Source: Thermoproteota archaeon (GTDB lineage: Archaea > Thermoproteota > Methanomethylicia > Culexarchaeales > Culexmicrobiaceae). From it: 5,974 bases of DNA. Below are positions 1 to 5,275 of the stretch, piece after piece. The position numbers and the translations under genes are program-made. Where the stretch lies: the NCBI GenBank assembly GCA_003649145.1, contig QMQZ01000019.1:1-5974 (forward strand). The letters run 5' to 3'. The first letter of the stretch is position 1. Each line of letters opens with the position of its first letter. Below the pieces are notes generated by a model. The model searched no databases. It saw nothing but the letters and a program-made list of their open reading frames with translations, and was not told the origin of the DNA.

Positions 1-2687
1 GAGTAAGGAAAATAGCCGACATGTACACGAAGGCAAGCAACGTAGTCGACCAGGTCGTCGAGCTAGTCAAGGAGCTCGGAGGAGGAGGCCTAATCTACGT
101 TCCAATGGACAAGGGAGCAGCATACGTCAAGAAAGTAGCTGAAGCACTAGAAGCAAGCGGCATAAAAGTGACGACGTACGAGAGAACTAAGGGCAAAATC
201 TTAGAGAAGTACAGGAAGGGAGAGTACGAAGTCCTAGTAGGAATAGCTTCTTATAGAAGCCCACTAGCCAGAGGAATCGACCTACCTGAAAGAGTTAGAT
301 ACGCGATTTTCGCCGGAGTGCCAAAAATCAAGATAAGCCTAGACATAGAGGAGTTCAGGCCATCAAGAGCGATCATACTACTAGCAAACTTGAGAGACTT
401 CGTCGAAACCCAGAAAGAGGCAGACATGATAGACAAGTACATTGCAGACCTCAGGAGATTCTCAGGAATGCTCAGGAGAGATGAAGTAGAGAGAATAGTT
501 GAAAGCATAAAGGCAGGCGAAAAGCTAGAAGGATTCATAGGAAGAGTGCAGGAGCTATTCATTGAAACTGCAAACTTCCTACGAGAACTCCTCAGCAGAG
601 AAAACATAAGGAGGAAAATCAAGGAAAGCCCATACCTGTCAATTGAAGGAGAGGATAAGCCAGTCATAGTAGTCCCAGACGTCGTAGGATTTCTACAAGC
701 TTCAGGAAGAACCTCAAGAATGTACGCAGGAGGCGTATCCAAAGGACTGGCAATAGTAATAGTTGACAGTGAAAAGGCATTCAACGGACTAGTTAGAGAG
801 CTGAAATGGTACATAGAAGACGTGAAGTTCATAGAGTTAAGTAGAGAAAAGCTAAGAGAAGTGATACGCGAAGTAGACAAGGACAGAGAGACCATAAGAA
901 AGCTCCGCGAAGGAAGAGTGCTGCCAGAATTCAAAGACATAGTTAAGACAGCACTACTCGTAGTCGAATCTCCAAGCAAAGCGCGCACAATCGCAAGGTT
1001 CTTCGGAAAGCCATTCAAAAGAGAGCTCAACGGCATAACAGTATTTGAGATAAGCACTGGAGACTACATACTAAGCATAACTGCCAGCATGGGGCACATA
1101 TTCGACCTAGTAACTAGAGAAGGATTCCACGGCGTGAGGCCACTTAATGGAACGTTCATACCAGTATACTCGACCATAAAGAGGTGCAGAGCATGCAATG
1201 AGCAGTTCTCAGACCCAATAGAGAAGTGCCCCTTCTGCGGTAGAACACTTGAAGACAAGGGCAAAGTCATTCAAGCATTAAAGGAAATAGCGAAAGAGGT
1301 AGACATGGTGCTAATTGGAACTGACGCAGACGCTGAAGGAGAAAAAATTGGGTGGGACATAGCACAAGCACTAGCACCATACACAGGAGAAATCAAGAGA
1401 ATAGAATTCCACGAAGTAACTAGAAGAGCACTAATTGAAGCGCTCAAAAACCCAAGAGACATAAACATAAAGCTCGTAGAAGCCCAAATACTGAGGAGAA
1501 TCGAGGACAGGTGGATAGGATTCGAGTTAAGCGGAAAAGTGCAAGACAAATTCAAGAGGAGAGACCTATCAGCAGGAAGAGTACAAACACCAGTACTAGG
1601 ATGGATAGTTGAGAGAACCAAGAAATCAAGAGAAAGCTTAATGGAGCACCTCGAAATCACGCTTGAAAATAACTTAAAAATAACTCACATAATACCTAAA
1701 ACGAAGAAGAGGGAACTAAACAAGCTAATCGAAAAGCTCAAAGAGTCAACTTGCAAAATATTAAACGTAAAACGCGAAGAAGTTGAAGTTAATCCTCCCC
1801 CACCCTTCTCAACAGACGCAATGCTTAGAGAAGCCTCGAGAAGGTTGAGGCTAGGCGTAAAAGAGACCATGACCCTAGCCCAAGACCTATTCGAAGTAGG
1901 CCTCATAACATACCACAGAACAGACAGCATCAGAGTATCAGGCATAGGAATGAAAATAGCAAAAGACTACATCAACGACAAGTGGGGAGAAAAATACGCA
2001 AAGCCAAGGACTTGGGGCAAGGAAGGAGCGCATGAATGCATCAGGCCAACTAGGCCAATAGACGCTGGAAGACTGAGAAACCTAATAGCCCTCGGAGTAA
2101 TAAGGCTAGCAAAGAGGCTCACACCAAGGCACCTCGCCCTATACAACCTAATATTCAACAGGTTCATAGCAAGTCAAATGGCGCCAGCAAAGCTCGTTAA
2201 ACAAGAGGCAGAAATACAAGTCCTAGAATGGAGAGTGAAGTCCGAGGGATACACCAAGATCATAAAGCCAGGATTCACACTAATCCAACCAGTACACCTT
2301 GTGCCAGAGGTAAAGCCAGGAAATGTAAAAGTAAAAGACGTAAAGCATTGGAGAGCGCCAACACTCCCACTATTCACGGAGGGAGAAGTGATAAAGATTA
2401 TGAAAGATAAGGGCATTGGAAGGCCGTCAACATACGCGAAAATACTTTCAACCCTCCTAGAGAGGAGGTACGTCATATTAACGCCCAGAAGAAAGCTCGT
2501 AGCAACAAAACTCGGCAAAACAGTATATGACTACCTGAAAAGCTCATTTGAAAAGTACGTCTCAGAAGACACTACTAGGAAACTTGAGAGAATGATGGAC
2601 GAAGTAGAGCAGGGAAGAATAGACTACATGGACGTAATAAGGGAGCTACACAGCGAAATAAAGCAGATAGCCATGGCAGAAGCTTAA
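1..2687 (+). CDS. rgy: Reverse gyrase, 5'-truncated by the window edge (helicase C-terminal half plus complete topoisomerase IA domain)
   Basis: Reverse gyrase uses ATP to introduce positive supercoils into DNA. The frame is open to the left edge (first whole codon at 3), and the ATG at 21 lies inside the helicase domain, so it is not the start. About 894 residues are visible of the usual 1,100-1,250; the N-terminal zinc finger, Walker A and DEAD box lie outside. Counting from the Met at 21: helicase RGIDLP is at 84-89, a helical latch-like insert at about 130-210, and motif VI QASGRTSR at 226-233. The TOPRIM domain has VVESPSKA with catalytic Glu316, a zinc finger (Cys389, 392, 403, 406), and the metal-binding DADAEGE at 435-441. 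Further on are PPPPFSTDA, the catalytic Tyr631 in GLITYHRTDS, HECIRPT, and GIGRPSTY at 798-805. Helicase and topoisomerase are fused, unlike the split enzymes of Nanoarchaeum and Methanopyrus, and no intein interrupts them. The stop TAA touches the nucS stop. Confidence 0.97.
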   Translation, partial: VRKIADMYTKASNVVDQVVELVKELGGGGLIYVPMDKGAAYVKKVAEALEASGIKVTTYERTKGKILEKYRKGEYEVLVGIASYRSPLARGIDLPERVRYAIFAGVPKIKISLDIEEFRPSRAIILLANLRDFVETQKEADMIDKYIADLRRFSGMLRRDEVERIVESIKAGEKLEGFIGRVQELFIETANFLRELLSRENIRRKIKESPYLSIEGEDKPVIVVPDVVGFLQASGRTSRMYAGGVSKGLAIVIVDSEKAFNGLVRELKWYIEDVKFIELSREKLREVIREVDKDRETIRKLREGRVLPEFKDIVKTALLVVESPSKARTIARFFGKPFKRELNGITVFEISTGDYILSITASMGHIFDLVTREGFHGVRPLNGTFIPVYSTIKRCRACNEQFSDPIEKCPFCGRTLEDKGKVIQALKEIAKEVDMVLIGTDADAEGEKIGWDIAQALAPYTGEIKRIEFHEVTRRALIEALKNPRDINIKLVEAQILRRIEDRWIGFELSGKVQDKFKRRDLSAGRVQTPVLGWIVERTKKSRESLMEHLEITLENNLKITHIIPKTKKRELNKLIEKLKESTCKILNVKREEVEVNPPPPFSTDAMLREASRRLRLGVKETMTLAQDLFEVGLITYHRTDSIRVSGIGMKIAKDYINDKWGEKYAKPRTWGKEGAHECIRPTRPIDAGRLRNLIALGVIRLAKRLTPRHLALYNLIFNRFIASQMAPAKLVKQEAEIQVLEWRVKSEGYTKIIKPGFTLIQPVHLVPEVKPGNVKVKDVKHWRAPTLPLFTEGEVIKIMKDKGIGRPSTYAKILSTLLERRYVILTPRRKLVATKLGKTVYDYLKSSFEKYVSEDTTRKLERMMDEVEQGRIDYMDVIRELHSEIKQIAMAEA

Positions 2688-3497
2688 CTACCGCTTCCCA
2701 CCAAGGAATCTCGTCAACTTGTAATCCTTAGATCTAGACTCAAGCACCTTAGCGCACCTCTTAGGGTCAAGCCTCTTAAACTCCAAACCCAAAGACTTGA
2801 GCAACGTCAACACACCCCTGTGGAGGTCTGGAGCAACGAGAACCCCTCGAACCTCTCTAAATGGGCTCCTCTTCTTAACCTCCTCAACATACTTTGCAAG
2901 CTGAATTACAGCATCCTTATCCGCAGGTCTACGCTTCAACTCAACAACCACAAATCTACCCGCAGAGTCTATGCCGTACAGGTCTATGAAGCCAGGCTCA
3001 ACAGGCTTTTCATAACTAATAATCTTAAAGCCCTCCTCAAGCAAGCTGGGCTCAAGAAGGATCGCCCTCTGCATGTCGTGCTCAGACGCGTATAAAGCGA
3101 ACTCACCCTCATCAACGAGATCTAAAGCTGAAGATAAGTACACAGATTTAAAGAAGACGTCGACAATTTCGTGAGGACTCCTCCTAACAGCTCTAATTCT
3201 CAACAGTTCATCCTTAGTCATGTCTACGTGGAATATGCAGCCTGGAGGCTGCCAATTAACTGGATTCACATCCCAAGGCCTATGAACTTGAATCGACCCA
3301 TCAACCTTGAGAATAACAATCCTCTCACCAAACTCAAGCGTAGAGGAAGCCCTACCCTTATAGTCAACCCGGCACAACCCAACTATAAGCGCAACCTTCT
3401 TACGCTCAATAGCCCTCTTAATGAAAGCTACAGCTTCACTTAAAGGCGGATTGACAACAACCTCAACAGGATTCCTACCACCAGACAACTCAATCAC
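2688..3497 (-). CDS. nucS: NucS/EndoMS mismatch-specific endonuclease
   Basis: NucS acts as a dimer, cutting both strands at mismatches or cleaving branched DNA, usually with PCNA. I place the start at GTG 3497, giving 269 residues (Pyrococcus abyssi NucS is about 250). The N-terminal DNA-binding domain has NPPLSEAVAFI, CRVDYKGR and VNWQPPG (81-86). The C-terminal RecB-like nuclease domain has Glu139 in SEHDMQ, Asp172 in GFIDLYG, Glu186 and Lys188 in VVELKR, then Gln199 and Tyr203 in QLAKY. The spacing of these active-site residues matches what I recall for the P. abyssi enzyme. The frame stays open up to GTG 3581, but that would overlap the methyltransferase start and add about 28 residues unlike NucS; TTG 3488 is the other possible start. 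No ribosome binding site precedes 3497, while a TATA-like box lies about 28 bases upstream, which suggests a leaderless mRNA. The C-terminal YKLTRFL may be a weak PCNA-binding motif. Confidence 0.93.
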   Translation of the reverse strand: MIELSGGRNPVEVVVNPPLSEAVAFIKRAIERKKVALIVGLCRVDYKGRASSTLEFGERIVILKVDGSIQVHRPWDVNPVNWQPPGCIFHVDMTKDELLRIRAVRRSPHEIVDVFFKSVYLSSALDLVDEGEFALYASEHDMQRAILLEPSLLEEGFKIISYEKPVEPGFIDLYGIDSAGRFVVVELKRRPADKDAVIQLAKYVEEVKKRSPFREVRGVLVAPDLHRGVLTLLKSLGLEFKRLDPKRCAKVLESRSKDYKLTRFLGGKR

Positions 3498-3500
3498 AGC

Positions 3501-3510
3501 TAAATATTTG
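3501..3510 (+). promoter_or_regulatory. Candidate TATA box for the methyltransferase gene
   Basis: TAAATATTTG has the palindromic core AAATATTT at 3502-3509. Its centre is about 26 bases before 3531, so transcription from it would start just ahead of the GGAGG at 3532-3536 and give a leader of about 13 bases. The box lies just upstream of the nucS start codon on the opposite strand. The evidence is composition and spacing only. Confidence 0.35.
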
Positions 3511-3519
3511 AGAGCAACG

Positions 3520-3531
3520 AAATTTAAAATT
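3520..3531 (-). promoter_or_regulatory. Candidate TATA box for nucS
   Basis: Read on the minus strand, this is AATTTTAAATTT, an A/T-only run centred about 28 bases upstream of GTG 3497. That is the distance expected between an archaeal TATA box and the transcription start, so the nucS mRNA would begin at or next to its start codon (leaderless). This fits the lack of a ribosome binding site before 3497. No convincing purine-rich BRE is visible upstream, and the call rests on composition and spacing only. Confidence 0.45.
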
Positions 3532-3536
3532 GGAGG
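3532..3536 (+). promoter_or_regulatory. Ribosome binding site GGAGG of the methyltransferase gene
   Basis: This is a perfect GGAGG, complementary to the anti-Shine-Dalgarno end of 16S rRNA, with 7 bases between it and TTG 3544. It decides the start: neither ATG 3421 nor TTG 3508 has a comparable site, and GTG 3562 has only a weak AAGG. Confidence 0.65.
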
Positions 3537-3543
3537 CTGGCAA

Positions 3544-4101
3544 TTGGAAGCAAAAAGGCAAGTGAAAGTAAAGTACGACACAACAGCGCCATCATACGAC
3601 GAGCTCTACGGCGAAGAGCAAAGAAGGAAATACGAAGCAATCCTAAAAGAGCTAGAGAAGGCAAAGTATAAGAAAGTGATAGACGCAGGATGCGGAACAG
3701 GGCTACTAATGGAACAACTACACGACAATTGCGAGCACATAGTTGGAATCGACATCTCAATAGGAATGCTCAAAATAGCTAAAGCTAGATTAAATAGAAA
3801 AGTAAATGCGTCACTAATCCTAGCTGACGTCGAGAACATCCCAGTCAAGAAAGGCAGATTCGACCTCGCCCTCGCAATAACACTGATACAAAACACACCA
3901 AACCCAGAGAAGGCATTAAGAGAATTGAAGGAAAAGTTGAATCAAAATGGAACTCTAGTATTCACTGGAATGAAAAAGCTGTTCACAGCCAACGAATTAA
4001 GAAGACTTGCACAATCTTCTCAAATTAAGCTGGTCAAGCTAATAGATGAAAAAGACGCTGCAGACATCATCTGCATATGCACCATCAATAATGACGTATA
4101 A
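3544..4101 (+). CDS. Class I SAM-dependent methyltransferase, substrate unknown
   Basis: This is a small (185-residue) Rossmann-fold methyltransferase, probably cytoplasmic; its substrate cannot be named. Visible motifs are the N-terminal YDTTAPSYDELYGEEQ, common in Methyltransf_11/25-type proteins; motif I DAGCGTG at 47-53, which binds SAM; an acidic residue after beta-2, Asp70 in GIDIS, expected to contact the ribose; and Asp95 in ADVENIPV near the adenine. GRFDLALAITLIQNT then forms the post-II/beta-4 region. There is no NPPY-type or Pro-Cys motif, so it is not an obvious DNA adenine or cytosine methyltransferase. The start is TTG 3544, chosen because GGAGG at 3532-3536 sits 7 bases before it. 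The ATG at 3421 would place 41 residues inside nucS on the other strand and matches nothing in the family. GTG 3562 is possible but lacks a good ribosome binding site. The gene is divergent from nucS and convergent with the peptidase gene. Confidence 0.85.
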   Translation: MEAKRQVKVKYDTTAPSYDELYGEEQRRKYEAILKELEKAKYKKVIDAGCGTGLLMEQLHDNCEHIVGIDISIGMLKIAKARLNRKVNASLILADVENIPVKKGRFDLALAITLIQNTPNPEKALRELKEKLNQNGTLVFTGMKKLFTANELRRLAQSSQIKLVKLIDEKDAADIICICTINNDV

Positions 4102-4124
4102 AATTATATGCATATGCTGTCGAG
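4102..4124. other. 23-base convergent intergenic gap with a 10-base palindrome
   Basis: This gap separates the methyltransferase stop (TAA 4099-4101) from the peptidase stop (TAG, 4125-4127 on the minus strand). It is AT-rich and contains the perfect palindrome ATATGCATAT at 4106-4115. There is no oligo-T run on either strand, so no standard archaeal terminator is visible. The palindrome is too short and AT-rich to call a hairpin with confidence. Confidence 0.4.
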
Positions 4125-5249
4125 CTAAGTCACCATCAAGTCTATTGGATAGTTGTCCAGCACTTCAGCTCCATCTTCAGTCACAAGCACATCTCGCTCG
4201 ACTCGAACACCGCCTAAATCAGGAATGTATATGCCAGGCTCAACAGTCACTACCATTCCAGGCTTGAGCACGGTGCTATCAGTCGAAGAGAGCCTCGGAC
4301 GCTCGTGAACGCTCAGTCCAATTCCATGACCAGTTGAGTGAATAAAGTACTCTCCAAATCCAGCCTTAGCAATAATTTTCCTAGCAACTCTATCAACTTC
4401 TGCGCAAGTTACTCCAGGCTTTATCGATGAAATGGCAGCCTCAAGAGCTTCAACAACAACTTCATACAACCTCAACTGCTTACTAGATGGGTAGCCTACA
4501 ACTGCAACTCTAGTCAAGTCACCGTAATACCAATTATACGCCACAACGAAGTCTAGAACTACGAGCTCTCCACGTTCAATGGCTTTTGACGATGCTCTCC
4601 CATGAGGTAGAGCAGAGCGGTAACCTGAAGCTACAATCGGCATCTTAAATATTCCAGATCCACCCGAAGCAATCATAGCTCTAAGCGCTTCACCTGCAAC
4701 CTCCACTTCACTAACTCCTACCTCGATTGCATCAGCTGCAGATCTGAAAGCTCTCGACAGTATTCTCGTAGCCCTTCTGATATTTTCAACTTCACTACTA
4801 TCTTTAACTTGCCTGAACTCCGAAACTAGAGTTGAAACGTCCTTAAACTCGGCTTCAGGCAACCCCTTGAAGAGCTTCTCTGAAAGACTTCTTGAGAGGT
4901 AGTCTGCCTCAAACCCTATAGTTGACGACGAGAAGCCGAGGTCTGAAACCACCTTGCAAACAGCATCCAGTAAACTCCTACTCTTCACAGTTTGAGGCGG
5001 TGGATTAGAAATGTCGTATGGCAGATATGCAACAACTTCATCAGACCAGGTTTCAGCCTTAGCACGCTCATATTCTAGGAATGAGCAGACAGTTACGACT
5101 TCCCCATTGGAAGTCAACAGTGAAGCTGCATAGTCTATGAGGTTTCCTGTCAAGTAGCATAGATTCTCCCTCGAGAAGAATATTGCAACGTCAATGCCAT
5201 TATCCTCAATAGCGCTCGCCAGCCTCTCAATTCTCGAAGGCTTCTCCAC
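4125..5249 (-). CDS. pepQ: Xaa-Pro dipeptidase (prolidase), M24 metallopeptidase family
   Basis: This predicted cytoplasmic enzyme cleaves X-Pro dipeptides or removes N-terminal residues before proline, using two divalent metal ions. The 374 residues are slightly more than the roughly 350 of Pyrococcus prolidase. A creatinase-type N-terminal domain covers about 1-145 (IGFEADYLS at 111-119), and the pita-bread catalytic domain covers about 155-370. All five metal ligands are present: Asp233 (VLDF), Asp244 (GDLTR), His308 (GHGIG), Glu337 (VEPGIY) and Glu351 (VRVERD). Their spacing of 11, 64, 29 and 14 matches what I recall for P. furiosus prolidase. His216 (LPHG) and His315 (VHERP) are the expected substrate or proton-transfer histidines. 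The start is GTG 5249, preceded by GGTGGT five bases upstream. The gene lies 26 bases behind the acetyltransferase gene and is probably co-transcribed with it. Whether it is a dipeptidase or an aminopeptidase P cannot be settled from motifs. Confidence 0.93.
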   Translation of the reverse strand: MEKPSRIERLASAIEDNGIDVAIFFSRENLCYLTGNLIDYAASLLTSNGEVVTVCSFLEYERAKAETWSDEVVAYLPYDISNPPPQTVKSRSLLDAVCKVVSDLGFSSSTIGFEADYLSRSLSEKLFKGLPEAEFKDVSTLVSEFRQVKDSSEVENIRRATRILSRAFRSAADAIEVGVSEVEVAGEALRAMIASGGSGIFKMPIVASGYRSALPHGRASSKAIERGELVVLDFVVAYNWYYGDLTRVAVVGYPSSKQLRLYEVVVEALEAAISSIKPGVTCAEVDRVARKIIAKAGFGEYFIHSTGHGIGLSVHERPRLSSTDSTVLKPGMVVTVEPGIYIPDLGGVRVERDVLVTEDGAEVLDNYPIDLMVT

Positions 5250-5254
5250 GCTCT

Positions 5255-5260
5255 ACCACC
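5255..5260 (-). promoter_or_regulatory. Ribosome binding site GGTGGT of the M24 peptidase gene
   Basis: On the minus strand, GGTGGT lies five bases before GTG 5249 and matches the GGTG part of the archaeal GGAGGTGATC consensus. It supports GTG 5249 as the start and internal translation initiation on an acetyltransferase-peptidase transcript. Confidence 0.5.
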
Positions 5261-5275
5261 AAGCACACTAGCAGC

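Noticed and set aside
951..1920. Intein in the reverse gyrase active-site motifs
   Set aside because: The sequence from the first TOPRIM motif through the catalytic Tyr is continuous, without splicing-junction or homing-endonuclease motifs.
2228..2410. Small plus-strand open frame within reverse gyrase
   Set aside because: It is a low-complexity, basic, out-of-frame translation of conserved topoisomerase sequence.
21..2687. ATG at 21 as the true start of reverse gyrase
   Set aside because: The frame is open to the left edge, and the residues after this Met belong to the second helicase domain, with the first helicase domain missing. It is an internal Met of a truncated gene.
2820..3443. Plus-strand open frames at 2820-3095 and 3171-3443 inside nucS
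   Set aside because: They are antisense to conserved NucS motifs, have no recognisable domain, and are explained by the composition of nucS.
3421..3543. Methyltransferase start at ATG 3421
   Set aside because: These 41 codons overlap nucS coding sequence on the other strand, match no methyltransferase N-terminus, and have no ribosome binding site.
3498..3581. N-terminal extension of nucS to GTG 3581
   Set aside because: It would overlap the methyltransferase ribosome binding site and first codons, and the added residues do not resemble NucS. GTG 3497 gives the expected length and a well-placed TATA-like box.
3524..3896. Minus-strand open frames at 3524-3760 and 3606-3896 across the methyltransferase
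   Set aside because: Both are antisense shadows of the SAM-binding core, rich in Leu, Ser and Arg, with no recognisable domain.
3544..4101. DNA restriction-modification methyltransferase beside an endonuclease (NucS)
   Set aside because: There is no NPPY/DPPY or Pro-Cys catalytic motif and no target-recognition domain, and NucS is a mismatch-repair nuclease, not a restriction enzyme.
4102..4124. Bidirectional terminator at the ATATGCATAT palindrome
   Set aside because: Archaeal terminators usually show T-rich runs; none is present on either strand, and a 10-base AT-rich palindrome has no loop or strong stem.
4046..4267. Plus-strand open frame across the methyltransferase/peptidase junction
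   Set aside because: It overlaps the ends of two well-supported genes in other frames, has no ribosome binding site, and has no recognisable product.
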